Source: Liriodendron chinense (lineage: Eukaryota; Streptophyta; Magnoliopsida; Magnoliales; Magnoliaceae). Taken from it: a stretch of 64,000 nt of DNA. The DNA is taken from NCBI GenBank assembly GCA_003013855.2, contig ML058586.1, positions 2,780,196 through 2,844,195 of the forward strand, written 5' to 3'. The first letter of the stretch is position 1, and each line of letters opens with the position of its first letter. The notes under the pieces were generated by a model. That model did no database searches, was not told where the DNA came from, and saw only the letters and a program-made list of their open reading frames with translations. Both the position numbers and the translations under genes were made by a program. This document shows, in pieces, positions 1 to 13,208 of this stretch.

Positions 1-423
1 ATTAAATTTGGGTTAAAAAAAGTAATAAAAGAAATTCGAATCATATTCGGATCGAATTTGGATCTAGCAGTAAGATTCGATTGGATCCTCATTATATCAT
101 GCTTCAGTCCGTTCATTAGAAGTTTGCAAGAATACATCCCCACGATTGGATCCAATCCGTTTATGTGATGGGCCTCACAGTGGATAGGGATACGTAACAA
201 AACACTAGGATTGATATTATTTAAATTCTTTGATTATTCAAAGGTTAATGGGGCCACTCAATATTCAAAGGAAAAGAATCAAATAATCCAATGATTAAAA
301 TATTCTGATTTAAGAGATTCTACTTTCGGTCAGCTTGCATCCAAGGTGAGGCCCATCTTATAAATCTGTTCGGATACTCGAAAGGTGATCCCAGATCAAA
401 CGTAGGAATAAGTACGGATATGA
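1..423. other. intergenic, no feature seen
   Basis: No convincing coding region, RNA gene or complete element was seen here. The open frames are short and lack domain-like composition. Confidence 0.5.
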
Positions 424-870
424 GGCGGATTGCGTATTGAGTAAACTCGGTGGGGTTCACCATCATGGATGTGTCTTGTCCACGACATGAGCCCAAAATT
501 GAAGCATATCCATAGATCAAGTGGACCACACCATAGGAAACAGTGGGATGATGACATCTTATGTTGAAACCTTCCTAGGGTCCATAGTGATGTTTATTTA
601 TCATCTAACCTGTTCATAAGGTCACTCAAACATGGATGAAGGGAAAACACAAATATCAGCTTGATCCAAAACCTCTGTGGACCCCCAAGAAGGTTTCAAC
701 GGTAGGCTTTCAACTGCCACTGTTTCCTGTGGTGTGGTCCACTTGAGTTTTCTATATGCTTTAATTTTGGGCTCATGCTCTTAAATGAACTGTCAAAACG
801 GATGAACGGTGTAGATAAGACACATACATCACAGTGGGCCCCACAGTGTTTACTCAGTATCCAATCCGCA
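424..870. repeat. fold-back repeat R1, copy a
   Basis: The two ends are imperfect inverted repeats: GCGGATTG followed by a TGAGTAAAC block near 427-450 pairs with the block near 850-870. The interior has the R1 signature in order: a 'gtggaccacacc' block with 'aggaaacagtgg', 'cctgttcataaggtc', 'gatgaagggaaaacacaaat', then the mirrored half ending in a gtgggcccc block. No coding capacity is present. It is best read as a non-autonomous fold-back or MITE-like element; the superfamily is unknown. Confidence 0.65.
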
Positions 871-875
871 TTGAA

Positions 876-1700
876 ACACGGAAATTGAATATCTTTCATT
901 TCTAACCGTCCAATAGATGTTCAACAATCGGATAATCAGATAACCAAATAAGCTTACATATTGCTTCATGACACATCTAAACCAGGACCTATAATTTGGT
1001 CGGTTTATTTTTGAATACTTGTATGCCACATACGTAACTTTTGAAGTACATCTTAGTGCCTGCGTATCATCCGTCACTCTCTGCCAGAGTATCGAAATTT
1101 CTCCATACCATATTTTCCACCAACATCGAATCTGTGGATGTTCATCAATGCCGTGAAAAGGGTAGGACCCACCATCAAGACCAGTTCACAAAAAAAATGC
1201 CAGTTGTGACATCAGGTGGACCACACCATTGGAATCACTGGGCAAATAATGCCCCATGGTCCACTAAGTGAGCGGATCAAGCCTATTTCCATGGTGGGTC
1301 CTATCAATTTCATGGAACCAATTTCCTAAACAAGTAGCATGTTGACATGAAAGATGGTTCGGTAACACAAATGGGAACAAATAGCAAGAGCCCAGGAGCA
1401 CTTTGGTCATTTAAAAATAGCCTTTGAATTTCTGTTCGCACGTCATTTTACATAGAACTTTGACAATTTTCAGGTCATTCACACAATTTACCCTTCATTG
1501 AAATAAGACCATTGGATATTTTTCATTTCTAACCGTCCGAATAGATGTCCACAGATCCGATGGTCATCTATCAAATAGCCATAGTTTCTGGCCTCCGATA
1601 CATTCATGCCAGGGACCATAATTATGGACAGTTTAGTTTTTACTTGTAGGTGGTGGGTGAAATTTCTAAGCCTGTTTGAAACGCCGTAATTCATGCGTAT
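876..1700. repeat. dispersed repeat R2, two copies
   Basis: Two related segments, about 880-1110 and 1496-1690, share the word CTAACCGTCC followed by ATAGATGT and a 'tacatctaaacc/tacattcatgcc' block. The first ends in GCCTGCGTATCATCC and 'tgccagagtatc'; a detached copy of this end lies at 2228-2290. Related copies occur near 13.95 kb and 54.0 kb. No protein is encoded. Confidence 0.5.
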
Positions 1701-1810
1701 TAGGAGGTCAAAAGGTAATTATATTGTTTTTATAGGTGTTTGAATGGATGCAGCTTCACCTCAAAAATAGTAAAAGTTTCAACGACTCCAAGCCCAAAAA
1801 GTTCTTGGGC

Positions 1811-2095
1811 CCCCATCATGATGTATGTATTATATCCATGCTGTCCATTCATTAGTTCAGATCATTTTAGGGCATAGACCCAAAAATGAGGCACATCCAA
1901 AGCTCAAGTGGACCACACTACAGAAAATGTGGAGATTGAACGATAACCATTGAAAAGTTTATCAAGTATTGTGGTCCACTTGAGCTTTGGATCTGCCTGA
2001 TTTTTGGGCTTGTGCCCTAAAATGATCTTAAAAAAATGATAAAACACATTTATGGTGGGGTCCACAAAGTATCTTGTTTTTTTGAGTCATGAGCT
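1811..2095. repeat. fold-back repeat R1, copy b (short)
   Basis: A compact R1 copy. The left half (catgatgtatgtattatatc ... ctcaagtggaccacac) is mirrored by the right half (gtggtccacttgagctttgg ... atggtggggtccac). The usual middle of about 150 bp is missing. Confidence 0.55.
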
Positions 2096-2520
2096 ATTCA
2101 AAAGGGGTTGCTGCTGACTGTCACTGCAGCCTCCATTCATTGAGAGATCCGTATGGTAAGTAATTAACATGAAAAGATGTTAAATACACTGCAATTCACA
2201 TGAAATAAGGCATTTTCAAACAGGCCCTAAGTGCCGGCGTATCATCCATCATACCCTGCCAGATTATCAAAGTTTTTCTCTTAGAATTATGCCACCCACG
2301 TTGCTCCCTACTTGGGTAATTGGGTTAGGATATCCATCACACCTTGTCAGAGCAACATATAGTGGCATATGATCCCATTCGCAGTTTGTCGTGACAGGCT
2401 AACCATGACATGCTTTGATATGAGTAGTTATCAGTAACATTTTGTAGAAGAAATGCTTCTGCAATAGCATTGAATAAATAGAGGGGGCATTATCTTGGCA
2501 TTGCAAAGATCATTGCAGGG
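2096..2520. other. intergenic, no gene
   Basis: This lies beyond the 3' end of the minus-strand Sec14 gene. It holds only an isolated R2 end fragment (2228-2290). No coding signal was seen. Confidence 0.4.
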
Positions 2521-2526
2521 TTTATT
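2521..2526 (-). terminator. candidate polyadenylation signal AATAAA of the Sec14 gene
   Basis: On the minus strand AATAAA occurs 43 bases beyond the CPSFL1-like stop codon (stop 2571-2569). Position and sequence fit a plant near-upstream polyadenylation element. The cleavage site itself cannot be seen. Confidence 0.5.
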
Positions 2527-2568
2527 GAGATTTACATATCAAAAACTGGAGTTTGGGACAGTGCAGTC

Positions 2569-5500
2569 TCAACCTCTGAAGTCTGCCGGCATTGTCTCTT
2601 CTGTAAAATATTCCTTTCTAACTGTTTCCGCTGAGCAAAATCTCACCTTCAGGAAAAGAAGAAAAAAAAAAAAAAAAAACAGAGAGAGAGAGAGACTCAG
2701 AGAATATACAATAGTACAAAATGTCAGACCGAAAATCCCTCAGCTTTCCTTAATGAAGCCCAAAATCAAACATCTGTTGTCATCCTTTCTGCTTTGGACT
2801 TTTCGTCAATTTATTTTTTGATCATATAGTTTTCTATAGAGTATAGACTGGTCAAGTACACATCCGCTTGTTAGTTAACCTGCAACCTGTTTTTAAAACC
2901 ATTTGCATTTGATAATATATGATATTTTTTACTTCATTTCAAATATATATATATATATATATATATATGATGCTTTTGAGGCACAATTGGGAAAAAAATT
3001 CTGGAGGCAAAGAAGAACAGGTGGTAGCCTACCACCTACTTGAAGGCGATCATTCCTCTTTATAAAAAACCTGTTGAACTTAGCACAAGGTTACCTGGGT
3101 CATGGGTCGCTTCGTTGCATGGTATTGCACAGGCACATAGTATGCTACTTTCTCCAATGAGTGGTGGTACACAAAGGGCAGGATCACTTGGGTTGCTCCA
3201 GTTCATACACTAGGCATATACAGCAAGTTCTATATACAAGTTGATATTGTAATTTATACATGAAATGATGACTATTATTTATTATACGTCTGGCATGCAT
3301 AATCATATATACGCATGATGTTATATAAATCGAAGTATCACTACGTTCTGAATATGATTGATATTACAAAGTTAACCCACATTAGAAGTCATCATCATCA
3401 CCATCATCATGATATTACAAAGCCTTATCCCAATTAATTGGGGTCGGCTACATGAACCCTCTTCTGCTATTCCACTTTATCAAGGGCCATAGTTTCAAAT
3501 TGGTAAAAGATAGTGATCCGGATTGCAAACAATTCATAATCTAGATCGAGGGATTCAGAATAGAAAACATAGGGGGTGGATGATTTAGGTCACACTGCTT
3601 GAGCATTGACATATCAAGAAAAGAGAATTAAAATCACTAATAGTATATCCAACACTCCACCCCATACTGTACTTGGTCTAAGTTTCATAGACGTGCGGCA
3701 ATCACATAACTGATCCAACAACACACGTTCACTTCATCCACTCAGCTATAATTCTATCAGAAACATCCTCATAAATTTCCCTGCCCTCCTCATCATCAAC
3801 TAAGCCTCATCCCAGTTAATTGGGGTCAGCTATATAAATCCTGTTCCCCCATTCCACTCTATCAAGGGACCTTTAGTTAGATCATAGGTCGCCAAGTCTT
3901 TTCTTACTACATCCATGTCCTTTTGAATGGATGTAAGATAATTAAAAAAATTCCCCGCCCTCTTAAGGTAATAAAAGTTGCCTTGAGGAATTTATTGACC
4001 ACTGGTTTTAACTAAAGCATCATCTAGTAATTGCTCTTACTAAAGTCACATTCCTAATAATCCATTTTGTATCTGCTAATTTTATGCCTCTAGACTCTAG
4101 AGTTCCCACAAACCTCCACTTGCAGTGCACTCTCTCTAATGTTGGCAGCCAACACCATGTCACTCCCAAGCAACATGCATCAAGGGAACTCATCCTGGAC
4201 ACTAGCAGTTAATTGATCTATAAAAAAGGCAAGAAGTTAAGGGCTACTGCTGACCCTTTATGAACTCATCAGTCTCAACGCAGGCCACACTCCTCTAACA
4301 ACACCTTCGTACATGTCTTTAAGGATCCTCCTTGGACCCATTTCATTTTCCTCTGCACCACCTACCACACAAGCACACTAGGTACTCGATCATAAGCTTT
4401 TTCTCCAAATCTATAAAAACAATGTGGAGATTCTTCCTGTTACATCCAAACTTCTCTATCAATTGTATAAGTAAAAAAATATCTTCAAGGCTTCAATTGT
4501 TGATCTCATTGGCATGAAGCTATACTGGTTTTTGATATTCTTGTTTCTGGTAATCTTTGTTCCACCACCCTCTCCCAGGGTTTCATAGTGTGAATCATAA
4601 GTTTGATCCCCAGATAGTTCATGCAACTTCATGCATCTCCTTTTGTTCTTGTAAATAGGTATTATGTCACCTCTTTCACTCATCTGGCATTTTCTTTGCC
4701 TGCAGATTCTATTGAAAAGACCAGTAAACGAATCTACCCTGATTTTGTCCACTATCTTCCACACTTCCATAGCGTAAACTCATCTAGCATTTTCTTTGCA
4801 TGCAAAAATTTATTGAAAAGAATAATTAACCAAGTTATTACAATTTTGGCCATTATCCACACTTACATAGGTATATCAACTGTCCCCACAGCCTTTCCTT
4901 TCCTCATCTTGGCAAAAGATACTTTTATTTCTTCTAGCCGGATTATCTGATGACACAAACGTCCTTCCAACCTTGGTCCAAAACTCTGGTCACCTGAAGA
5001 GCATTTAAAATATAGGATATTTTTGAGGCATCGTCCGTTCACTGAGGGTCCATCAGATCAGCAGTTTGGATTACCAAGCCATGGGCTCCAGTTGTAGAAA
5101 CTTGAGGCTTAAGGATACTATGCAAACACCTTGGGATCCATATCATATAATTCCTCTTTTTTAGAATTGTGATCAGTCAAAGATATATGAAAAACTAATC
5201 CATGGTTTGAACAAGTTTACCACAAAACAGTGTTTGCATTATCTCCGATATTATCGAAATATCCCCGATATTATCTCTGTTTCTAGCTCAGCGACACCTA
5301 TAACACCAGTAGCGATACCGATAACACTGATAGTATTAAAAATTCTTGATATCGGTGATGTATCACTAAATATTGCCAATGTATCAATATCGTCAATATT
5401 TTCAATTGTGTAAATTACAAGCGTCGTTTGTATTGTTAATACATTGATCCTGTCAGTGTATTGCCAATATTTTTTATTGTGCAAATTCCAAGTGTCGCTT

Positions 5501-8500
5501 GTATTGTCAATGCATCTGCAATATTTCTATAATATCGCCAATGTATCGATATGCCAAAAATCTATATATTTAAAAAATTCTCATTTCATATTTTTTATGG
5601 GTGCATGGTTGTATGCAGCGTTCAATTTGTTGACAATAACATTGATAATATCACAATATTATCATTATCGTAACATGGCAATAAGGAGACCAAAATCTTT
5701 AGTTTCTTTTTCAGTTGTTGACGATTCGTTTGGAACTTTCATGTGTTGCCGATATTCTGAAATATCAATAGATGTTTGGATGGAAGTTCAGATTTTGGAT
5801 GGATGAGATGATTGGACTGACTTCTTACGACAACACATGCTTTTAGGCCCCCATTAAATAGAAACCTATTATGTATGCATTCTTTAAGCAATTTTTTTTT
5901 ATTCTTAAAAATGTAACTATGTGTATTTTATCAACTCCTGAGGTTTCATTGAAAAATTCCATTGTTTTTCCCATTTTCCTTGCATTTCCAGTTATCAGTG
6001 ATATTATCGGCGATATCGATATTGTTTCGGTATCCCCAGCTAGCGAAACTTGTAGCGATACCGAAACTTCGAATACTGCCACAAAAGAACCATGACTGAA
6101 AAAATAACTGATAACGCAAAATCATTATGATTTTATTGAAGAATGGGCACTCACCAAAGAAGCATATGATTTCAACCATGGCTTGATCAGCTGCCAAATT
6201 GGCTGAAACACAAATGGAGCATCCACAAAAAGAACCTGACCCAACCGCTTTGGATAGTATGTATAGAAGACATCAATCTGCCACAAATAGAATTAAAAAA
6301 AACCAATTGAGCTGCATGATATGTTTAGTAGCCCATTATTTTAATTTTCAAATCTCCAAAGAAAACTAACTGAACTTTAAGCCTTTTAGGAGCGAGAAAA
6401 CCATCTGAATGACCACTTTAAGTCTGTTTGAGGCAAGAAACCCTGACGTCCAATGATGACTCAGCATTCAGCTGTTGAGAAGTGGGACGGACACTCACAT
6501 CTCTGAACCATGAAAATTTCAAAAAAAAAAAAAAAAAAAAAGTTCCTGCATTCCAGAAATGCATGGGTACTCCTGCTAGATGACAACCAAAGGCCAAGTT
6601 GATCTTAGCAAGGCCAGCTCACTTGCTTATGGCATGATGAGAAATGGGAACACAATGGTTCTTACCCATGGTGTGCGATAACGGTCGTTACGGAACGGTA
6701 ACAGTAGCAACTGTTACACATTACAGGGTCATAATAGCTGTAACAGCTGTTATGGAAAAAATGACCCATAATGGCCCCGCAATTGGGGCCGATACATGTT
6801 TTTTTCTTTTATTTTTTTAAATAAAAAAATTAAAAAAGACCAGCCCGTATGATAATGGTAACAGTGGTGGCCATTATGGCGACCGTTACCGTTATGGAAT
6901 ACCTTGTTCTTGCCATAGACTCTTTTGTTTTTTTTTGAGAAGTATTGTTCTTGCACTAGACAGGCCCTTGAATAACAAAATTGTCTTATCCAGAACCTTT
7001 TGTTTCTTATTATCCGTAAAAAGAAATGAAAAAAGAAGCTAGTCTTTCAATCATTTAAAAAGAGACAAATCAATAAAACAACTGATTCTGCTATCGCCAG
7101 GTCATTTAAAAGGGGCAGGTTCTAGTTGCCACTTATATTTTGTCATTCCTCCCAATTGGCGAGAAATTCCAAAATGCAAGTCTGCTTGAGATTAAAATCC
7201 CAATTCTACTTTCAATTTAAATAGCAGGAATTAAAAAAATGAAACGGAAAAAGTATCAAGGTAAGAAGAGGTCAGGCAGTAGAATTACCAAGAACTTCAG
7301 GAACAGAATATCCCCGTTATCTGTACCGAAACCACGGAGATCAAAGATTCCAAGTATTTCTTCCTTGCCAGTAGGAAGTTTACTCAATGCCTTCTCGATC
7401 AGAAAGACACAAAGCTTCTCGCTCTCAATGGAATCCTGTTTCTGCTGTCAAACCGTTACTGGCATGTCATTAGCGCCACTGCCGGAGGAAGTGTTTGGTT
7501 AATTTTGAAAACCAAATAAGAGGTAAAATAGTTCCAGAAATATTCATGAATTTAAACTGCCACAAGATCGTCAATTTTAGAAAATGATAAACATAACCTC
7601 TGATCATAAATGCAGAAAAGAAAGTGGTCTGACCCATCATCCATGCATGTTTGGTGGAGGTGGCCTTCACATGCTGCAGAATGCAGAATGCCAGGACACA
7701 GTAACACTCCCGTCAGAAAAGACACCCGAAAATGAGAATGTAATGATAATGGGTTGGACCTGTTATCTCCTAATTCTTATTATGGGTGGTGGATGCACAG
7801 GTCTGCCTGCATTTTTTAAGTACACCCAAAAAGGTGCTAAGATTCTCTAGTAATTCAACTATCAGACTTACTGTTGGGAAATGCTTGGATGCTACCACTA
7901 CCAATACTGGTCTACCATTGACATCGAGAAAGTCATGCAAGTAGGCTTTTCCTGTTCCAGCTATGCTCTTCACAGACTCTTCTGACAATTCCGACACGCC
8001 GAATTCTTGACGCCATTTCTTATATAGATGATAAGGAAAGCTAAAGAAGTAATTCAATGCTAGGAAATATAAGTTTGATCATTTCATACATTTCATAGCA
8101 CAAATTAAAGCCTTTCACCTAAGCGTCACTGAATTTTCAAGGAGAAAAGTAGATATAACTACTAGCATTATATATAATTTATTTTTTACTGGATAGCATT
8201 ATATGCAGTTTAGGTTCCAAAAAAGAAGATTGACTGGACATTGAAGAATGTAACATCTAGATTAAAACATTAGACCTCAAAATGAAACAACAGATACCCT
8301 TCACTTATTTTTAAGAATTTACCAGTGTTTGAACATAGTCAACATACTTTTCTGAGAGGTAACAATGCCAGCCAATATCAACAATTTAAGCCCAAAATCA
8401 AGGTGCTTAACTTTCTCATAAAAAAGCTAAGGTTCTTCCTTGAATGAATTATTTGGAACAATTCTAACAAATCTAATTTTGCAAATAGTGCTAGATTTAG

Positions 8501-9270
8501 ACTATCTTCCACAAAGCATGGATGTGTCAGACATGGATACAATAGCTTTTGTTAATTTTGAGACCGCATCTTCAACTTGAAACTTTCGGTCCTTCAGAAA
8601 CCATAGGATCGTATCTTCATCATCTCTTCCATTTCTTCCTACAGGGAGGCTGGGATGCTCTCTTTCAAGCTTTTCTTTTACCTCCAACACTAGCTGCAGA
8701 ATTCAATAAACGCAAGGCTGTTAAGGATCTATCGAAGCCGTATCTCAACGCTATTAAGAAGAACATCATTAAAATCAGCAACAGAGAACAAGGGTGTTAA
8801 ATTGAAGGTGAAGATAACCCTCTCCCGAAAACTAAGCAAAGGAAGAAAAAACCAGCTATGAAGTTGAGCGTGATTTATTATTGTGAATATAGAGGTAATA
8901 CTAAAAATAAAAGATATTCCTATCTTTAAAAAACCACAAAGCTTTATTAATAACACTGAAATACAAAGGAGCAGAGATAGCCCCATACATGTAGGCTTGC
9001 TATCACCTTCTTTTGCAAGGGTAAATGTCATTTGCCTTATGAAGAAAACGCCAAATTGAATCTTGATACATGAAGTGCTGTTGCCGGCTGGTTATACCCT
9101 TCTTTTGCAAGGGTATCATAAACATCATCTTCCTTATTAAGAATATGCCTAGTTTCAATTCAATACACTGGGGTGTATGGCACGTGCAACAAACATGGAG
9201 AGAGTAGGGGAGAGGAAAAAAGAGAGATACAAAGGGCAAGGTTGAAGCAACACCCAGCTACGAGCTACAT

Positions 9271-9331
<61 letters not shown>

Positions 9332-10795
9332 TAAGTCCTCCAACGGTGGGCAACCCACTCCACGCTTTCTGAAGGTATGGAAAACTCAAGCTTTTGATCT
9401 GTCTCGTTTTTGGGCTGAAGTTGTAAAATGAGCTGGCGCAACAAATGTACAGCATGGATGTAACACAAATATCATGGTGAGCGCCACGGAGCCTTTATTG
9501 CACAGTCATCCAATAGTACAACCAATTTGCCGCTACACACAGGAACAAAAAGAAGTAGCAGCAGCTGCACTCATGAAAAAACATGAAAATGACAGCAATT
9601 CCCCTGGTTAAAGGGCCATACACATTTAACAATCTTTTGTTTTAAAAGCTCTTCACAACTAATTCGTCATCATCTAAGCCTCATCCAATTACTTGAGATC
9701 AGCTACATGAATCCTTTTTCGCTATTCCACGCTATCAAGGGCCATACCTTTAGAACACCCTAGGCATGAGTTTGGAATGTCATATTGTTCATATTCATGA
9801 TGAAAGTTATGGCATAATTTTGACGCTGGCTGCCAACCTGACACAACCTTGCTACTTTATCAGGATTGGGGACCGGCAATGAGAGCACAAAACTCCCACA
9901 AGTGAAATGTAATAGACTACACATAGGTTTATTACAATTAAGCACTAAGTAATCTACTACACATGTTGATTACAATCAACAAATAACTGTAAGGGTAAAA
10001 ATTGAAAGTGGGCCTGGAAAAGTGGGCTCGCAGGATCCAATGGTCTACATGATTTGGAACCTTCACAAAAGCCGAAGAGGAACGGCGCACCTCTAGTGGT
10101 CCGCCTAACTACTATGGGAGAAGAGAAGTCTGATCACCCCTCAAATTCTATGGTTAAGATGGACACGGATTCCGATCAATGGTTTATAAGGGATAGGCCA
10201 GATGGACAGAATGTATATTATCTCTTTGGAACTCTCGGAACATTAGAATGTTTTTCACGAGAGAACCAAATGAACAAAGAAATAGGGATATAACATAAAA
10301 AATGGACTATTTATTCCTCTATATCCATTTTATATGAAAGCATTGGGAGTTTGGATGAGGCTGGAGGTTATCCAGTTTCATCCGATCTCCTTACCAATCA
10401 AAGTTGAATTTAAAACACCGAGAGAAATTTGAACTTAGATTGGATAAGTTGGATGAAAACCAACTTTAAACCATAACTTAGATGAAAACCACATGTTAGA
10501 TAAAATTTCTCTTGGTGATTTAAAGTTGAATTTCAAATTCAACTTCGAACTTAGATTGGATAAGTAGATCAGATGAGACTATAAAATGGGAATGGATTCT
10601 CTCGTGAAAAGCATTCTGATGTTTTGAGAGTTTCAAAAAAAAAAAAGAAGAAGAGATAATATACATTCTGTCCAAATCGCACAAGGTTTGGGCAAACGAC
10701 AAGCGTCATGGGTGTGCTCCCCACAAACATGAGTTTGATTCCCCTCCCTAGGATTACCCAATGCACATGGTTTGCGTGTGATTGCATTCATCCGT

Positions 10796-10833
<38 letters not shown>

Positions 10834-13174
10834 GCGCGCACACACGCGCACGCACAGACACACACACACACATTCTACCCACCCTGGCCCATCCCTTACA
10901 AGATTTAAACCATTGATTGTAATCTGGTGCCATCTTAACTGCAGAATTTGAGGGGTGATTAGACTTCTCTGCTCCCGTAGTAGTTAGGCGGATGAGCGCC
11001 GTTCATCTTCAGCTTTTGCGAAGGTTCCAAATTGTGTAGACTGTCGAATCCTACAGGCCCACTCGTCCGGGCCGACTTTTTAATACCATTTTCAGCTTCT
11101 TTTTGTTGTATTTCAATGAAGGGGCTCTAATCCACCAAATCCTGCTTGATTTGTGTTCAGTTAGGGCCTAAGGTTGACTTTCAACAGATCAACACCGCAG
11201 ACAACATTCTTACCAAGGAATGGTTTGATAAACAATTGAATATGTGTCAAAAAAAAAAGATGGGCTTTCTAGGTGAAAAAAGAACTGATAGAGGTCTGAT
11301 ACGTCCAATATCATATGGATTTTGGGCCGTATCATATGGCTTCATATGAAAAAAAAAAAAACACTGATACAGGTCTTATACACCCCATATCATATGGCTT
11401 TTGGGCCCATATGCCCTTGATACCGATATTCAGAATCTTGGGTGCCATCTATCTAATGGGACCCATTATCTAGATTCGCGGGCTCAAAATTCAGGTTGCT
11501 TCATTCATCAAGTGTGTAGTAGTTTACGAAACAAGTGGATGACCAATAAAAAACTTGGTCATGTTTTCCTCACCTATCAATTCATCTCTACTTGCATAGT
11601 AGAGATGAATTGATGTTGTTAGCTTGACAAATAAGCACAAGATTCAACATGCCTATAGAATGATTTTGGTCACCCAGGAGATAGAATTAGTAGAATGAAC
11701 CACAAGCCACCCTAACAACGAAACCTTGAACAACTTCAACCTGCCTTGAACAACAACCCGGCAAGCAACACATTATCCTTCACTTTGTTATGATCTCTCT
11801 CCTATAAGACTAGAGAAGCCAAGGATAATAGTTCATGTATCATCTCTAAAGGCACCATTGATACTGCCCAAACCAGGATTCCCAACAAGCAACCATTATG
11901 AAAGAAATTTGGTGTAATTTGGTACCATCAACTTATTGAATCAATGAGATTTTGACACCCAAACCGCAGGAATGGACAAAGAACAAACCCAGAAAAATAC
12001 TGGAATTGAGAGGGATAAACAACTTTATTGAAACCTGAAACTTCTTAAGTTCTTACAAATACTTAAGACCTTACACACTTGGAAATGTAATCCCTTCAAA
12101 TGCCAGGAAAACCCTTTTATAGATCCTAAAATATGCCCTAAAATACCTACAAATCTTTAAATAAGGTTTTTTTTTTTTTTTCCCTTTTAACTATTAGATT
12201 GATTTTTAATAAATCTAGTCCATCTAAGATCGCGACAAATCCATCAATAAAGATTTGGCTATATAGTTCACACATGCAAAGTCCAAGCACAGTTTTTTTA
12301 AACAGTTATGATACGGCCTTATCGGCCATATTGGCTTCCCCCGATACATGATATGGGAGTGAATCACGTGTTGAAAAATGCCATATTGCCTGATATAGGC
12401 CAACGCAACAATAAAGGTCCTCTTTCTTTTTCTTTTCTTTTTTTCCTTTTTCTATCTTTCCCCTTATTTCTTCATTTCACCCATGGAGGGACGTTAAAAG
12501 TCATTTTAAACTAGATCAAGGCTTATTTTTGGGATCCAAACACAATTTGAGTGAGATTCAATGAATTTAAGCAGAATGGACCATGGACCATTTCAAGAAA
12601 AATCGAAAGAGTAAACTTTTTTTTTAATACCATTTTCAGCTTCTTTTTGTTGTATTTCAATGAAGGGGCTCTAATCCACCAAATCCTGCTTGATTTGTGT
12701 TCAATTAGGGCCTAAGGTTGACTTTCAACAGATCAACACCGCAGACAACATTCTTACCAAGGAATGGTTTGATAAACAATTGAATATGTGTCAAAAAAAA
12801 AGATGGGCTTTCTAGGTGAAAAAAGAACTGATAGAGGTCTGATACGTCCAATATCATATGGATTTTGGGCCATATCATATGGCTTCATATGAAAAAAAAA
12901 AAAAACTTATACAGGTCTTATACACCCCATATCATATGGCTTTTGGGCCAATATGCCCTTGATACCGATATTCAGAATCTTGGGTGCCATCCATCTAATG
13001 GGACCCATTATCTAGATTCGCGGGCTCAAAAATCAGGTTGCTTCATTCATCAAGTGTGTAGTAGTTTACGACACAAGTGGTACGACACAAGTGGATGACC
13101 AATAAAAAACTTGGTCATGTTTTCCTAACCTATCAATTCATTTCCAAGTCCCCCCCCCCCCCCCCCCCCCGCCC

Positions 13175-13208
<34 letters not shown>

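Larger units (their letters stand above)
2647..6154 (-). other. intron 5 of the Sec14-like gene
   Basis: The donor is TTG|GTGAGT at 6154 and the acceptor is CTGAAG|GTGAGA at 2647. The 3.5 kb intron is filled by a TA microsatellite, LINE tails, a decayed reverse-transcriptase region and a repeat made of GATATC-like words. It separates the last 25 codons from the rest of the gene. Confidence 0.85.
10005..11079. repeat. 1.1 kb hairpin (fold-back) element with long arms
   Basis: The left arm from 10005 (gtgggctcgcaggatcc, aaccttcacaaaagc, cgcctaactactatgggag, ggacagaatgtatattatct) is mirrored by the right arm ending about 11079 (gataatatacattctgtcc ... ctcccgtagtagttaggcg ... gcttttgcgaaggttcc ... 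cactcgtcc). The pairing continues inward: 'gttgaatttaaaacaccgag' near 10403 pairs with 'ttggtgatttaaagttgaat' near 10511. The right arm is interrupted by a SINE. A third, single-ended copy lies at 15720-16210. No transposase is encoded. Confidence 0.75.

Noticed and set aside
9155..9468. Ser-Leu-rich open frames on the minus strand
   Set aside because: They read through the (GA)n microsatellite in several frames, with no domain on either side.
11077..13143. LTR retrotransposon bounded by the two 0.5 kb repeats
   Set aside because: No TG...CA ends, no primer-binding site or polypurine tract, and no gag or pol in the 1 kb interior.
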